A DNA stretch of 64,000 bases from Bartonella alsatica (GCF_013388295.1 NZ_CP058235.1:62001-126000), one strand, 5' to 3'; shown: positions 9,600 to 20,125, counted from the stretch's first letter. A program made the numbers and translations. Notes: generated from the letters alone by a model not told the origin.

Positions 9600-9802
9600 T
9601 TATAATATACTGCTTTTCATAAGAGCGTTAAATTCCTCTAGTAAAATATTCCCCCTTGCATATCCTTCTAAAATTTTGAGTGTTGTAAGATGAAGCGTTG
9701 TATCTCAATTGCATTAGAGCTAATGACTGCATCAACTACTTCTCAGCGTTTTTTCCATTCTTCTGCTATTATGGAAGAAAGTTTTTTCACTTTTGTTCTC
9801 AT
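9600..9802 (-). pseudogene. Broken BiaA/FicA-type antitoxin gene of the Fic effector
   Basis: Reading the minus strand from an ATG at 9802 gives MRTKVKKLSSIIAEEWKKR and then a TGA at 9743-9745 (codon 20). The frame continues as EVVDAVISSNAIEIQRF, which contains an SxxxE element (S29, E33) like the inhibitory helix (S/T)xxxE(G/N) of Fic antitoxins. The Gly/Asn is replaced by Ile. A one-base loss near codon 42 shifts the frame to KILEGYARGNILLEEFNALM, ending in TAA at 9600-9602. That tail resembles the second half of VbhA/BiaA-like antitoxins. The position (10 bases before fic, same strand) and rebuilt length (about 67 residues) fit the antitoxin-toxin arrangement. One nonsense codon and one frameshift make it non-functional. 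Confidence 0.72.
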
Positions 9803-9859
9803 CTATTTTTCCTTTTCAACGTTTCAAGAGTTGCCGTAAAAAAGCCTTTTTTGTAGATG

Positions 9860-10147
9860 TTATCTCCCTTTAATTTCCTCAAAAGATGTTTCGTTGTTTG
9901 AATGGGTCATAATAAATTTCTGTGGTCTTAACTCTACATCGTCTCCGTCCTCAATTTCTTTAACCAAAAGGGTCATTTGCTCAAATACAGCAAATACTGT
10001 TAGCGCATAAACCGTGGTAATGAAAACGAGATGACCTGAATTGATATTGCGGATTATAATAAAAGGACGTACTATCTCACAGTTCTTATAAAAAATGTGA
10101 TGAAGACGGATCTGTAAAACAGATTCGAAAAATTCCTTTGATATCAA
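9860..10147 (-). CDS. Hypothetical protein, 95 residues, doubtful
   Basis: A TTG-started frame without a Shine-Dalgarno sequence, upstream of the antitoxin remnant and on the same strand. It holds one hydrophobic segment (LVFITTVYALTVFAVF) and an acidic stretch (KEIEDGDDVEL). I recognise no family. It may be a real small membrane protein, the end of a decayed gene, or chance. Confidence 0.28.
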   Translation of the reverse strand: MISKEFFESVLQIRLHHIFYKNCEIVRPFIIIRNINSGHLVFITTVYALTVFAVFEQMTLLVKEIEDGDDVELRPQKFIMTHSNNETSFEEIKGR

Positions 10148-10359
10148 TAAAGTGAAATCTTGACCATTTTAAAAGACATCCATGAAGTATCACAAAAAAC
10201 TTCTTTTTGCACATTTAACCTTGTTTGCGAATGGAGAGATTGTTATGAACTGAACTTTTAATTAAGCAAAACTCATGATCATTGTCTAATAACCTTTTGG
10301 TTTAAACAAATTCTTTCCAATAGTAATTCTTAATGCTCCAATAAGGCAGATTAAGGTAA

Positions 10360-10599
10360 AACAGGATATTTAAACGATCACAGGCACATAACAAATTTCG
10401 CATTAATCATTCTGAAAGCCTATTAGATATGGCAAAAAAATTAGCTATATTTTTAGCATTTTTATCTTCTCTAGAAATTGGCAAAAATTTGTACCGATTG
10501 GAATGGCAGAAAAGATCATTGAATAGTTTATCACAACAGAGCCTAACAGAATTCAAAAAACTATTAGAAAGAGTTTGCAAAAAAGAATACATCTTATAA
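10360..10599 (+). CDS. Possible small ORF with hydrophobic N-terminus
   Basis: The frame is open from 10360 to a TAA at 10597-10599. The first ATG, at 10429, gives 56 residues beginning MAKKLAIFLAFLSSLEIGKN and ending in a charged helical stretch. No clear Shine-Dalgarno sequence precedes it, and the opposite strand is open too. It may be the 3' remnant of a longer gene. No function can be proposed. Confidence 0.22.
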   Translation, partial: NRIFKRSQAHNKFRINHSESLLDMAKKLAIFLAFLSSLEIGKNLYRLEWQKRSLNSLSQQSLTEFKKLLERVCKKEYIL

Positions 10600-10697
10600 A
10601 GATATGTTGGAAAATCTCATTCCCCAACCTTTATTTTTGCATAGATAATCTAAAAAAATGTATAAAATCAATAAATTACAGATATCTCAAAAACATA

Positions 10698-10773
<76 letters not shown>

Positions 10774-10880
10774 AATGCAATGATCTGCTATTGAATAGGC
10801 ACTCTTTAAGGAAAAATTTTTGTAAACGCAAGAATAAAGATAGTGTTTGATGATTTTTTTTAAAAAATGCATAAGTTTGC

Positions 10881-10909
10881 TTGACATCAATGAATGAACA
10901 TCTTACACG
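10881..10909 (+). promoter_or_regulatory. Putative promoter of tRNA-Asp
   Basis: A perfect -35 consensus TTGACA lies at 10881-10886, with a weak -10 (TACACG) 17 bases later. A TTATAC at 10915-10920 is an alternative -10 element, but its distance from the -35 is too long. The mature tRNA starts at 10949. Confidence 0.35.
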
Positions 10910-10948
10910 ACCGCTTATACCAATAATGAATTGGTTTGAAAGAAGTGC

Positions 10949-11025
10949 GCGAGTGTAGCTCAGTTGGTTAGAGTGCTGGCCTGTCACGCCGGAGGTCGCG
11001 GGTTCGAGCCCCGTCACTCGCGCCA
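10949..11025 (+). tRNA. tRNA-Asp (anticodon GUC)
   Basis: The 77-base cloverleaf has acceptor GCGAGTG/CACTCGC, discriminator G and encoded CCA. T8-A9 precede a D-arm GCTCAGTTGGTTAGAGT. The anticodon loop CTGTCAC carries GTC, and the T-arm is GCGGGTTCGAGCCCCGT. The upstream GC of the precursor is not part of the acceptor. Confidence 0.97.
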
Positions 11026-11332
11026 TTTTAGTTTTTTTATAAATTTCTGCTTTTTGAGTAAACATCTTTATATATGGAACATATAGTTTGTAGAGTGTTT
11101 ACTTTAAGTTATTTTTTAGAATCTATATTTTTTCCTTTTTACACGGTTTATAAGAATAGGGCTTGCGTCTTTCTTCGCTCTGCGATACCTATGTCAATAA
11201 GAAAAGCGTCGCTCAACATGCCTTTAAAGTAGTACGAGCGGAATTAACAGAGCAGTTATTATATTCTGTTTGGTTTAATAATGTAGAGTGATTGCGTTAA
11301 TTCAGGTCATTTCATTAAAGCGGAAGAGGATT
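11026..11332. other. Leader region upstream of the nuo operon
   Basis: About 300 bases between tRNA-Asp and nuoA. The nuo promoter must lie here or overlap the tRNA. A more GC-rich patch (11160-11240) stands out but forms no gene I can recognise. No confident -35/-10 pair was found. Confidence 0.4.
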
Positions 11333-11698
11333 ATGACTCATTTATTGGGCTCTTATTTACCGATTTTGATCTTTATTATTGTTTCGGCAATTATTGCTGG
11401 AGCTCTTTTAATTATGCCTTATATTGTGGCTTATCGTTCTCCTGATCCCGAAAAATTATCGGCTTATGAATGCGGATTTAATTCATTTGATGATGCACGT
11501 ATGAAGTTTAATATTCGTTTTTATTTAGTGTCTATTTTGTTTATTATTTTTGATCTTGAAGTTGCTTTTCTCTTTCCTTGGGCAGTTTCATTTAGTTCGA
11601 TAGGTATGTTTGGCTTTTGGTCTATGATTGTGTTTTTAGCACTTTTGACTATTGGATTTATATATGAATGGAAAAAAGGAGCTCTTGAATGGGATTAA
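11333..11698 (+). CDS. nuoA: NADH-quinone oxidoreductase subunit A
   Basis: NuoA is a three-helix membrane subunit of complex I at the junction with the peripheral arm. This 121-residue protein has three hydrophobic segments. Between the first two lies the conserved loop [20 protein letters not shown], containing the ECGF motif. I chose the ATG at 11333, preceded by GAAGAGGA, over an in-frame GTG at 11288 that would add 15 residues not typical of NuoA. It is the first gene of a complete nuoA-N operon, and its end overlaps nuoB by 10 bases. Confidence 0.96.
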   Translation: MTHLLGSYLPILIFIIVSAIIAGALLIMPYIVAYRSPDPEKLSAYECGFNSFDDARMKFNIRFYLVSILFIIFDLEVAFLFPWAVSFSSIGMFGFWSMIVFLALLTIGFIYEWKKGALEWD

Positions 11699-12270
11699 TA
11701 TCTAATGATTCAATAATGACTGCTCCAAAACCAAAAGGGGTTATTGATCCAAATACAGGCAAGTTGATAGGTGTCGATGACAGATTCTTCCGTGATATTA
11801 ATGCCGAATTATCGGATAAGGGATTTTTAGTTACCTCAACAGATGCTTTGATTACTTGGGCACGTACTGGTTCTTTAATGTGGATGAGTTTTGGTTTGGC
11901 TTGTTGTGCTATCGAAATGATGCAGTGTTCAATGCCTCACTATGATAATGAGCGTTTTGGATATGCACCACGCGCGTCACCTCGCCAATCAGATGTGATG
12001 GTAGTAGCGGGCACTCTAACGAATAAGATGGCACCAGCTTTAAGAAAAGTGTATGATCAAATGCCGGAGCCACGTTATGTGATTTCTATGGGGTCATGTG
12101 CAAACGGTGGTGGATATTACCATTATTCTTATTCAGTTGTACGTGGATGTGATCGTATTGTACCTGTGGATATTTATGTACCAGGATGCCCTCCTACGGC
12201 GGAAGCATTGCTGTACGGTATATTATTATTGCAGAAAAAAATCCGTCGTACTGGTTCTATAGAGCGATAA
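11689..12270 (+). CDS. nuoB: NADH-quinone oxidoreductase subunit B
   Basis: NuoB carries the terminal [4Fe-4S] cluster N2, which passes electrons to quinone. The protein has 193 residues. The cluster ligands are visible: adjacent Cys72-Cys73 in GLACCAIEM, Cys137 in MGSCANGGG and Cys167 in VPGCPPT. The ATG at 11689 lies inside the end of nuoA and has AGGAG about 8 bases upstream, so the two are translationally coupled. The N-terminal 30 residues are family-variable. Confidence 0.97.
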   Translation: MGLISNDSIMTAPKPKGVIDPNTGKLIGVDDRFFRDINAELSDKGFLVTSTDALITWARTGSLMWMSFGLACCAIEMMQCSMPHYDNERFGYAPRASPRQSDVMVVAGTLTNKMAPALRKVYDQMPEPRYVISMGSCANGGGYYHYSYSVVRGCDRIVPVDIYVPGCPPTAEALLYGILLLQKKIRRTGSIER

Positions 12271-12283
12271 GGACTTCATTATT

Positions 12284-12895
12284 ATGATGAATGAATCATT
12301 AGTTGAACTTTCTACCTATTTAAAAAACAAATTAGGAGATAAGCTTGAAGAAACCATTCTTGCATTTGGTGAATTAACGATTATATCGCGTCTTCAAGCA
12401 ATTACGGATGTTTTAATGTTTGTTCGTGATGATTCTCGTTGTCAGTTTATTAATATTACAGATATTAGTGGTGTTGACTATCCTTCTCGTGATAAACGTT
12501 TTGATGTCTCTTATCAATTACTATCTCCTCGTCATAATTTACGTTTGCGTGTTAAAGTGCGTACTGATGAAAATACTCCTATTGCTTCTGCCTGCTCGAT
12601 TTATCCTGGAGCAGAATGGTATGAGCGTGAAACGTATGATATGTATGGAATTTTATTTACAGGTCACCCAGACTTAAGACGCATCTTAACTGATTATGGG
12701 TTTGAAGGACATCCTTTACGCAAAGATTTTCCTGTAACAGGATTTGTTGAATGCCGTTATGATAATGAAGCAAAGAAGGTGATTTATGAGCCTGTTGTTT
12801 TGCGACAAGAAATGCGTAATTTCGATTTTCTTTCTCCTTGGGAAGGTGCTCAACATGTTGTGCCATGTGTTGACAAATCAAATGATGAAAAATGA
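12284..12895 (+). CDS. nuoC: NADH-quinone oxidoreductase subunit C
   Basis: NuoC (30-kDa subunit family) is a peripheral-arm protein that helps form the quinone site with NuoB and NuoD. The 203-residue length is normal for a separate NuoC, not the fused NuoCD of enterobacteria. The family signature [20 protein letters not shown] starts at residue 114, and GHPLRKDFP follows. Two adjacent ATG codons (12284, 12287) are possible starts. A 122-base gap separates it from nuoD. Confidence 0.96.
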   Translation: MMNESLVELSTYLKNKLGDKLEETILAFGELTIISRLQAITDVLMFVRDDSRCQFINITDISGVDYPSRDKRFDVSYQLLSPRHNLRLRVKVRTDENTPIASACSIYPGAEWYERETYDMYGILFTGHPDLRRILTDYGFEGHPLRKDFPVTGFVECRYDNEAKKVIYEPVVLRQEMRNFDFLSPWEGAQHVVPCVDKSNDEK

Positions 12896-13017
12896 TATTG
12901 GAGCTGATAAAATATAGTATTTAGAGCAATAAAAATCTTAAATAATTAATTATTTTCAATGAAATAAGAGTTTTTATTAAAATTTTATATAAAGTTTTTT
13001 AAAGCAAAGGATTAAGA

Positions 13018-14208
13018 GTGGCTGAGGTCAATGTTCGAAACTTTAATATTAACTTTGGTCCGCAGCATCCTGCGGCACACGGCGTTTTACGCATGGTTTT
13101 GGAATTGGACGGTGAAGTTGTTGAGCGTGTAGATCCACATATTGGGCTGTTGCATCGCGGTACCGAAAAATTAATGGAAACAAAAACTTATCTTCAAGCA
13201 GGTCCTTATCTAGATCGTTTGGATTATGTTGCTCCTATGAATCAAGAACATGCTTTTGTGCTTGCCATTGAAAAATTGTTGGGTGTTGATGTTCCTAAAC
13301 GAGGACAATTAATACGTGTTTTGTTTTCTGAAATTGGGCGCATTCTTAATCATTTACTTAATGTAACAACACAGGCAATGGATGTTGGTGCTTTAACACC
13401 ACCGCTTTGGGGATTCGAGCAACGTGAAAGATTGATGATTTTTTATGAGCGAGCGTGTGGGGCACGACTTCATGCAAATTATTTTCGTCCTGGTGGTGTG
13501 CATCAAGATTTACCTGAATCTTTAATTGAGGATATTGGTAATTTTATTGATCCCTTCCTTATTGCTCTTGGCAAACTTGATGCACTCGTGACGCCAAATC
13601 GGATTTTTAAGCAACGTAATGTGGATATTGGTGTAGTAAGTATTAATGAAGCTTGGGCACGTGGTTTTTCTGGAGTCATGATCCGTGGAGCTGGTGTGCC
13701 ATGGGATTTGCGTAAAAGCCAACCTTATGAATGTTATAATGAAATGGAATTTGATATTCCTGTTGGAAAAAACAGTGATTGTTATGACCGTTACCTGATT
13801 CGTATGGAAGAAATGCGTCAGTCAGCAAAAATTATGCGCCAATGTGTGGAACGTTTGCTTAGTACGGAAAAAAATGGACCAGTTTCGAGTTTAGATCGCA
13901 AAATTGTTCCTCCAAAGCGTAGTGAAATGAAAAGTTCGATGGAAGCACTTATTCATCATTTTAAACTTTATACAGAAGGTTTTCATACACCTCCTGGTGA
14001 AGTGTATGTTGCTGTGGAAGCACCAAAAGGTGAGTTTGGAGTTTATCTTATTTCTGATGGTACGAATAAGCCTTATCGTGTTAAATTACGTGCTCCCGGT
14101 TTTGCTCATCTTCAAGCTATGGATTTTTTAACCCGAGGTCATATGCTAGCGGATGCTACAGCTATTTTAGGATCGATTGATATTGTTTTTGGGGAGGTTG
14201 ATCGCTAA
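13018..14208 (+). CDS. nuoD: NADH-quinone oxidoreductase subunit D
   Basis: NuoD (49-kDa subunit) forms most of the quinone-binding cavity. The 396-residue protein has [14 protein letters not shown] near the N-terminus, with the His of PAAHG at 21. It also has [12 protein letters not shown] (41-52) and the Tyr of LDRLDY (70), the residues that contact the quinone head group in known structures. The start codon is GTG, preceded by AAAGGATTAAGA. The stop codon overlaps the nuoE ATG by one base (TAATG). Confidence 0.97.
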   Translation: MAEVNVRNFNINFGPQHPAAHGVLRMVLELDGEVVERVDPHIGLLHRGTEKLMETKTYLQAGPYLDRLDYVAPMNQEHAFVLAIEKLLGVDVPKRGQLIRVLFSEIGRILNHLLNVTTQAMDVGALTPPLWGFEQRERLMIFYERACGARLHANYFRPGGVHQDLPESLIEDIGNFIDPFLIALGKLDALVTPNRIFKQRNVDIGVVSINEAWARGFSGVMIRGAGVPWDLRKSQPYECYNEMEFDIPVGKNSDCYDRYLIRMEEMRQSAKIMRQCVERLLSTEKNGPVSSLDRKIVPPKRSEMKSSMEALIHHFKLYTEGFHTPPGEVYVAVEAPKGEFGVYLISDGTNKPYRVKLRAPGFAHLQAMDFLTRGHMLADATAILGSIDIVFGEVDR

Positions 14209-14885
14209 TGTCTGTACGCCGTCTTGCAGATGATATCTATCAGCCCGTAGAGTTTTCTTTTACAAAAGAAAATCAGATATGGGTGCAAAATACTATAGAC
14301 AAATATCCTGCAGGGCGTAAGCAGTCTGCTGTAATTCCATTATTAATGCGTGCTCAAGAGCAAGATGGTTGGGTAACACGTGCTGCAATTGAGCATATTG
14401 CACAGATTCTTTCCATGGCTTATATTCGTGTTCTAGAGATTGCCACTTTCTACACTCAGTTTCAACTCCAACCAGTCGGAACAAAAGCACATATTCAGGT
14501 TTGTGGTACGACTCCTTGTATGTTACGTGGTTCTGGTGAATTGATTAAAGTTTGTCAGAAAAAAATTCATCGTGAGCCTTTTATTACCAATCGGGATGGA
14601 ACTTTATCATGGGAAGAAGTAGAGTGTCTTGGTGCTTGTGTAAATGCTCCAATGGTTATGATTTTTAAAGATACTTATGAAGATCTTACAGCTGAACGAC
14701 TTGAAGAAATTATTGATGCATTTGAATCTGGTAAAGGCTCTGAGATAGTAGTGGGGTCGCAAAGCGGTCGTAAATCATCAGAACCTGTGAGTGGTTTGAC
14801 TTCTCTTATTGATATTGATGATGCAAAAGAAAAAAAAGATCCCTCAAGTCTTCAAAAAAAAGATAAGAAGAAAATAGGAGTATAA
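14208..14885 (+). CDS. nuoE: NADH-quinone oxidoreductase subunit E
   Basis: NuoE (24-kDa subunit) holds the [2Fe-2S] cluster N1a next to the FMN site of NuoF. Ligands are Cys99 and Cys104 (CGTTPC) and Cys140 and Cys144 (CLGAC). At 225 residues it is longer than E. coli NuoE because of a charged C-terminal extension ending in a lysine run, seen also in other alphaproteobacteria. Translation is coupled to nuoD by a one-base overlap. A 127-base gap follows before nuoF. Confidence 0.96.
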   Translation: MSVRRLADDIYQPVEFSFTKENQIWVQNTIDKYPAGRKQSAVIPLLMRAQEQDGWVTRAAIEHIAQILSMAYIRVLEIATFYTQFQLQPVGTKAHIQVCGTTPCMLRGSGELIKVCQKKIHREPFITNRDGTLSWEEVECLGACVNAPMVMIFKDTYEDLTAERLEEIIDAFESGKGSEIVVGSQSGRKSSEPVSGLTSLIDIDDAKEKKDPSSLQKKDKKKIGV

Positions 14886-15012
14886 TAAAATTTTATTATC
14901 CTACTCATTATGGCAATATTTAACTAAAAATAAGAAATCTTAAAAGGATGTTTTTAAATTAGATTTGAGGAAAAACTAAAAATGCTATGGGAAAAAGAAA
15001 AAAGGGTGGAGT

Positions 15013-16320
15013 ATGCTGACTGATAAAGATCGCATTTTCACCAATCTTTATGGTTTAAAAGACAAATCATTAAAGTCTGCAATGTTACGTGGACATTGGG
15101 ATGGTATTAAAGCGATTATAAACAAAGGTCGTGATTGGATCATTGATGAAGTGAAGGCATCAGGTTTGCGTGGACGTGGTGGTGCTGGTTTTCCCACAGG
15201 ACTGAAGTGGTCTTTTATGCCAAAACAGAGTGATGGCCGACCTCATTATTTGGTTGTAAATGCAGATGAATCAGAGCCTGGAACATGTAAAGATCGTGAT
15301 ATTTTACGGCATGACCCGCATGCTTTGATTGAAGGAAGTGTTATTGCTGCTTTTGCGATGGGGGCGAATATCGCCTTTATTTATATTCGTGGTGAATATA
15401 TTCGTGAACGTGAAGCGCTTCAAGCTGCTGTTGATGAATGTTATGATGCCGGATTACTTGGCAAAAAAACGAAATATGGGCATGCTTGTGATATTATTAT
15501 TCATCATGGTGCTGGTGCTTATATTTGTGGCGAAGAAACAGCTCTTCTCGAGAGTCTTGAGGGGAAAAAGGGGCAACCTCGACTTAAACCACCGTTTCCT
15601 GCGAATATGGGGATTTATGGCTGTCCAACAACAGTAAACAATGTAGAGACCATTGCAGTTGTTCCAACAATTTTACGTCGAGGTGCTTCGTGGTTTTCAT
15701 CAATTGGGCGTGCAAATAATGTTGGAACGAAATTATTTATGATTTCTGGACATGTTAATGCACCCTGTACAGTTGAAGAAGCTCTTGGTGTTTCGTTCCG
15801 CGAATTAATTGAAAAACATACAGGTGGTATTCGTGGTGGATGGAATAACCTTTTAGCAGTTATTCCTGGCGGTGCTTCTTGCCCAGTTGTTCGTGGTGAG
15901 GATATGATTGATGCGATCATGGATTTTGATGGAATACGAGATATTGGATCTTCTTTTGGCACAGGTGGTGTGATTGTTATGGATAAATCGACTGACATTA
16001 TCAAGGCAATTTGGCGTATAGCAGCTTTTTTCAAGCATGAGAGCTGTGGTCAATGTACACCGTGTCGTGAAGGCACAGGTTGGATGATGCGTCTTTTAGA
16101 ACGTATGGTTGAAGGAAGAGCGCAAAAACGTGAAATTGATCTTTTGTTCGAAGTCTCTAAACAAGTTGAAGGACACACTATTTGTGCACTTGGTGATGCA
16201 GCCGCATGGCCTGTACAGGGGTTGATCCGTAATTTTCGTCCAGAAATTGAACGTAGAATTGATGCTTATACGCGAAATGTAGTCCAAAGAAGAAATATTG
16301 CTTTGGAAGCAGTAGGATAG
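15013..16320 (+). CDS. nuoF: NADH-quinone oxidoreductase subunit F
   Basis: NuoF (51-kDa subunit) binds NADH, FMN and the [4Fe-4S] cluster N3, and is the electron entry point of complex I. The 435-residue sequence shows the glycine-rich [10 protein letters not shown] (54-63). The FMN/NADH region [15 protein letters not shown] (83-97) follows. The cluster ligands are Cys345, Cys348, Cys351 and Cys391 (SCGQCTPC and TICALGD). Start at ATG 15013, with a GGTGGAG about 6 bases upstream. Confidence 0.97.
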   Translation: MLTDKDRIFTNLYGLKDKSLKSAMLRGHWDGIKAIINKGRDWIIDEVKASGLRGRGGAGFPTGLKWSFMPKQSDGRPHYLVVNADESEPGTCKDRDILRHDPHALIEGSVIAAFAMGANIAFIYIRGEYIREREALQAAVDECYDAGLLGKKTKYGHACDIIIHHGAGAYICGEETALLESLEGKKGQPRLKPPFPANMGIYGCPTTVNNVETIAVVPTILRRGASWFSSIGRANNVGTKLFMISGHVNAPCTVEEALGVSFRELIEKHTGGIRGGWNNLLAVIPGGASCPVVRGEDMIDAIMDFDGIRDIGSSFGTGGVIVMDKSTDIIKAIWRIAAFFKHESCGQCTPCREGTGWMMRLLERMVEGRAQKREIDLLFEVSKQVEGHTICALGDAAAWPVQGLIRNFRPEIERRIDAYTRNVVQRRNIALEAVG

Positions 16321-16384
16321 AGAATTTTATTCTAAAAGAAATAAAATGCAAGTATAGGTGAATTATTCACAGGCTGGTTGAGTG

Positions 16385-18454
16385 ATGATAAATATCAAAG
16401 TTGATGGTAAGGAAATTGAAGTCCCTGATTATTATACGTTGCTTCAAGCAGCTGAGGCAGCTGGTGTTGAAATTCCGCGTTTTTGTTTTCATGAATCTTT
16501 GTCAATTGCTGGAAATTGTCGTATGTGTTTGGTTGAAGTCAAAGGGGGCCCCCCCAAACCTCAGGCTTCTTGTGCTATGGGGGTTCGTGATTTACGATCC
16601 GGCCCTAATGGTGAAACGCCAGAAATTTTTACCAATACAGAGATGGTAAAAAAAACACGTGAAGGTGTCATGGAGTTTCTTCTCATCAATCATCCTTTGG
16701 ATTGTCCTGTATGTGATCAAGGAGGAGAATGCGATCTTCAAGATCAAGCAATGCTCTATGGACGTGATTGTTCTCGGTATACAGAAAATAAACGTGCTGT
16801 AGAGGATAAATATATTGGACCACTTGTGAAAACTGTTATGACACGGTGTATTCATTGCACACGTTGTGTTCGTTTTACAACGGAAGTTGCGGGTGTTTCT
16901 GAGCTTGGTTTAATAGGACGTGGTGAAGATGCTGAAATTACGACATATCTTGAGAAAGCTATGACATCTGAATTGCAGGGAAATGTTATTGATCTTTGTC
17001 CAGTAGGAGCTTTGACTTCAAAACCTTATGCATTTCATGCACGTCCATGGGAGTTGATTAAAACGGAATCAATTGATGTAATGGATGCACTTGGTAGTGC
17101 TATTCGCATTGATAGTCGCGGTCGTGAAGTTATGCGAATTATGCCACGTACAAATGAAGATATAAATGAAGAATGGATTTCTGATAAGACACGCTTTATT
17201 TGGGATGGATTACGCACTCAACGGCTTGATAGGCCATATGTACGCAAAGATGGAAAGCTTCAACCTGTAAGTTGGACAGAAGCTTTTGAAAAAATTAAAA
17301 CAGTCGTTTCTCAAATTTCGCCCAAAAAAATAGGGGCTATTGCAGGGGATCTTGCATCTATTGAAGAAATGTATGCACTTAAAAAACTACTGATTTCACT
17401 TGGATCAAAGATCTTTGATTGTCGTCAAAGAGGAATGGCTTTATCCTCTGAATTAGGGCGTTCGAGCTATATTTTTAATCCAACTATTGCAGGTATTGAA
17501 CAGGCTGATGCTTTGCTTATCGTAGGCTCTAATCCGCGCCATGAAGCCGCTGTTTTAAATGCACGTATTTTTAAACGTCAACGGATGGGAAACTTTCCCA
17601 TTGCATTAATTGGAGAGAAAGTCGATTTACATTATTCTTATTCTTATCTTGGAGCTGGTACTGATGCTTTAAATGCACTTATCCGTGAAGAGGAGGTGTT
17701 TTTTAATGTATTAAAAGAAGCAAAGAGACCGCTTATTCTTATTGGGGAGGGAGCTGTTTCAGGTAAAGACGGTTTGTCTGTTTTAAAAAATCTTGCAAAA
17801 TTGGCTGATAAAGTTGGAGCCCTTAGTAAAAAATGGAATGGGTTTGGAGTTCTTCATAATGCAGCATCAATTGTTGGAGGATTAGATATTGGTTTTACTT
17901 CTAAGCTTGGGGTTACGAATATTCTTAAAACCTGTGAAGTTTTATTTCTTCTTGGAGCTGATGAAATAGAATTAGCCAATACAAAAGCTTTTACAATTTA
18001 CATCGGTAGTCATGGTGATAATGGTGCGCATGCTGCTGATGTTATTTTGCCTGCATCGACTTATACGGAAAAATCAGGACTTTATGTAAATACAGAAGGA
18101 CGTGTTCAAATGACAAACCGAGCTGGTTTTGCTCCGGGTGAAGCAAAAGAAGATTGGGCTATTTTACGTGCTTTATCGGATGTTTTAGGACGAAAGCTTC
18201 CTTTTGATTCACTTTCTCAATTAAGGCAGAGCTTGTTTAATGATTATCCACATCTTTGTGCCATTGATGATATAGTGCCTTCTGATATAGCTAATCTTAA
18301 AGTACTTGGTTCACAAATGATTGTTTTGGAGCAGCAAACATTTACTTCTATGATCAAAGACTTTTATTTGACAAATCCAATAGCACGTGCTTCTGCAGTT
18401 ATGGCTGAATGTTCATCTCTTGCCCAAAAACGTGCTTCTCAAATTGTAAAGTAA
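16385..18454 (+). CDS. nuoG: NADH-quinone oxidoreductase subunit G
   Basis: NuoG (75-kDa subunit) carries several Fe-S clusters that conduct electrons from NuoF to NuoI. The [2Fe-2S] ligands are Cys34, Cys45, Cys48 and Cys63. The His-ligated cluster follows in [14 protein letters not shown] (His103, Cys107, Cys110, Cys116), then CIHCTRC (Cys155, Cys158, Cys161) with Cys205. The rest is a molybdopterin-oxidoreductase-like domain. At 689 residues it is the compact rhizobial type. A GTG directly before this ATG is an equally possible start. A GC-only run (G5C7, 16544-16555) inside the first cluster domain is unusual for this AT-rich gene. Confidence 0.96.
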   Translation: MINIKVDGKEIEVPDYYTLLQAAEAAGVEIPRFCFHESLSIAGNCRMCLVEVKGGPPKPQASCAMGVRDLRSGPNGETPEIFTNTEMVKKTREGVMEFLLINHPLDCPVCDQGGECDLQDQAMLYGRDCSRYTENKRAVEDKYIGPLVKTVMTRCIHCTRCVRFTTEVAGVSELGLIGRGEDAEITTYLEKAMTSELQGNVIDLCPVGALTSKPYAFHARPWELIKTESIDVMDALGSAIRIDSRGREVMRIMPRTNEDINEEWISDKTRFIWDGLRTQRLDRPYVRKDGKLQPVSWTEAFEKIKTVVSQISPKKIGAIAGDLASIEEMYALKKLLISLGSKIFDCRQRGMALSSELGRSSYIFNPTIAGIEQADALLIVGSNPRHEAAVLNARIFKRQRMGNFPIALIGEKVDLHYSYSYLGAGTDALNALIREEEVFFNVLKEAKRPLILIGEGAVSGKDGLSVLKNLAKLADKVGALSKKWNGFGVLHNAASIVGGLDIGFTSKLGVTNILKTCEVLFLLGADEIELANTKAFTIYIGSHGDNGAHAADVILPASTYTEKSGLYVNTEGRVQMTNRAGFAPGEAKEDWAILRALSDVLGRKLPFDSLSQLRQSLFNDYPHLCAIDDIVPSDIANLKVLGSQMIVLEQQTFTSMIKDFYLTNPIARASAVMAECSSLAQKRASQIVK

Positions 18455-18473
18455 GGGCAAAGGAAAAAGAATA

Positions 18474-19523
18474 ATGAACTATGATTTCTTTATAACTTGG
18501 CTGTTGCCGTTACTTATTATAATTGGAAAAACGCTTCTCCTGTTGGTTTTTCTCTTGATCTTAGTTGCTTATCTTCTTTATGCAGATAGAAAGATTTGGG
18601 CGGCGGTGCAATTGCGGCGTGGTCCAAACGTTGTTGGCCCGTGGGGATTGTTGCAGTCTTTTGCGGACTTAATTAAATTTGTTGTTAAAGAACCTATTAT
18701 TCCTGCTGGTGCTAATAAAGGGGTTTTTCTTTTGGCGCCTTTTGTTTCTGCTACACTTGCTTTATCAACTTGGGCTGTTATCCCAGTTAATGAAGGTTGG
18801 GAAATTGCACATATTAATGTTGGTTTGCTTTATATCTTGGCCATTTCATCTCTTGAAGTTTATGGCGTTATTATGGGAGGGTGGGCATCAAATTCAAAAT
18901 ATCCTTTCTTAGGAGCCCTTCGTTCAGCAGCACAGATGATTTCTTATGAAGTTTCTATTGGGTTTGTACTTATAACTGTTATTTTAATAAGTGGTTCGTT
19001 AGACCTCACAACAATTGTTCATAGGCAAAAACACGGATTTGGAATGATTCTTGGCCTTCCTTTCAGCAGTTTTCTTGATTGGAATTGGCTCGTTCTTTTT
19101 CCAATGTTTATTATATTTTTTATTTCTGCGTTGGCAGAGACAAATCGTCCCCCCTTTGATTTAGTAGAAGCAGAATCTGAACTTGTTGCTGGTCATATGG
19201 TTGAATATTCTTCAACGCCTTATATGCTTTTTTTTCTTGGGGAGTATGTTGCTATTGTTTTAATGTGCGCACTAACAACTATTTTATTTTTAGGTGGTTG
19301 GTTACCTCCCTTGGATATTTGGTGGCTTAATTGGGTTCCTGGTATTATTTGGTTTGTTCTAAAGGTTTGCTTTGTATTTTTTTGGTTTGCTATGGTCAAA
19401 GCATTTGTTCCACGTTATCGCTATGATCAACTCATGCGGCTTGGTTGGAAGGTTTTTCTTCCTCTCTCACTAGCAATGGTTATAATAACTGCTGCTTTTT
19501 TAAAGTATACAAGTTTTGTTTAA
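18474..19523 (+). CDS. nuoH: NADH-quinone oxidoreductase subunit H
   Basis: NuoH (ND1) is the membrane subunit that forms the quinone entry channel and connects the two arms. The 349-residue protein has about eight transmembrane segments. It shows the conserved [14 protein letters not shown] loop and the acidic loop [20 protein letters not shown]. It sits 19 bases after nuoG, with AAAGGAAAAAGA before the ATG. Confidence 0.97.
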   Translation: MNYDFFITWLLPLLIIIGKTLLLLVFLLILVAYLLYADRKIWAAVQLRRGPNVVGPWGLLQSFADLIKFVVKEPIIPAGANKGVFLLAPFVSATLALSTWAVIPVNEGWEIAHINVGLLYILAISSLEVYGVIMGGWASNSKYPFLGALRSAAQMISYEVSIGFVLITVILISGSLDLTTIVHRQKHGFGMILGLPFSSFLDWNWLVLFPMFIIFFISALAETNRPPFDLVEAESELVAGHMVEYSSTPYMLFFLGEYVAIVLMCALTTILFLGGWLPPLDIWWLNWVPGIIWFVLKVCFVFFWFAMVKAFVPRYRYDQLMRLGWKVFLPLSLAMVIITAAFLKYTSFV

Positions 19524-19537
19524 GAGGAGGTTTCACG

Positions 19538-20029
19538 ATGTCAGGTCTTATTCAGGCAGCAAAGTCACTCCTTTTATTAGAATTTATGAGTGCTTTTTTC
19601 TTAGCAATGCGTCAATTTTTTGCTCCAAAGCCTACGATTAATTATCCTTATGAGAAAGGTTTTGTTTCGCAACGTTTTCGTGGAGAACATGCGCTACGTC
19701 GTTATCCAAATGGTGAAGAACGGTGTATTGCCTGTAAATTATGTGAAGCGATTTGTCCAGCACAAGCTATTACAATTGAAGCAGGACCACGACGTAATGA
19801 CGGTACACGTAGAACTGTCCGTTATGATATAGATATGGTTAAGTGTATTTACTGTGGTTTCTGTCAAGAGGCTTGTCCAGTTGAAGCTATTGTAGAAGGA
19901 CCAAATTTTGAATTTGCAACAGAAACGCGAGAAGAACTTTATTATGATAAAGAAAAGCTTTTAATGAATGGAGATCGCTGGGAGAGAGAAATTGCTCGTA
20001 ATATATTGATGGACGCACCTTATCGTTAA
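19538..20029 (+). CDS. nuoI: NADH-quinone oxidoreductase subunit I
   Basis: NuoI holds two [4Fe-4S] clusters (N6a, N6b) between NuoG and NuoB. The protein has 163 residues. The two ferredoxin motifs are [11 protein letters not shown] (Cys63, 66, 69) with Cys73, and [11 protein letters not shown] (Cys103, 106, 109) with Cys113. I chose ATG 19538, which has a full AGGAGG at 19525-19530. A longer frame open from 19445 overlaps nuoH and lacks a binding site. Confidence 0.97.
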   Translation: MSGLIQAAKSLLLLEFMSAFFLAMRQFFAPKPTINYPYEKGFVSQRFRGEHALRRYPNGEERCIACKLCEAICPAQAITIEAGPRRNDGTRRTVRYDIDMVKCIYCGFCQEACPVEAIVEGPNFEFATETREELYYDKEKLLMNGDRWEREIARNILMDAPYR

Positions 20030-20125
20030 GGGTGTCATTGAATGAGGTGTCGGATAATTTTTCCGATAAATTGTAATCTGGTATGAAGTTTTATACCAAT
20101 TGTATAGTTAATTGAGGAGAAGACT
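20030..20125 (+). other. Inverted repeats between nuoI and nuoJ
   Basis: The 96-base spacer holds two small dyads: TCGGA/TCCGA and TGGTAT/ATACCA (the second near 20080-20099). Neither has a proper T-tract, so they look more like RNA stability or processing hairpins inside the operon than terminators. Confidence 0.35.

Noticed and set aside
15615..16053. Minus-strand ORFs of 139 and 66 codons inside nuoF
   Set aside because: Antisense to a highly conserved gene, with no ribosome binding site and no recognisable protein family.
19445..19537. Longer N-terminus for nuoI
   Set aside because: It overlaps nuoH and lacks a binding site, while ATG 19538 has a perfect AGGAGG.
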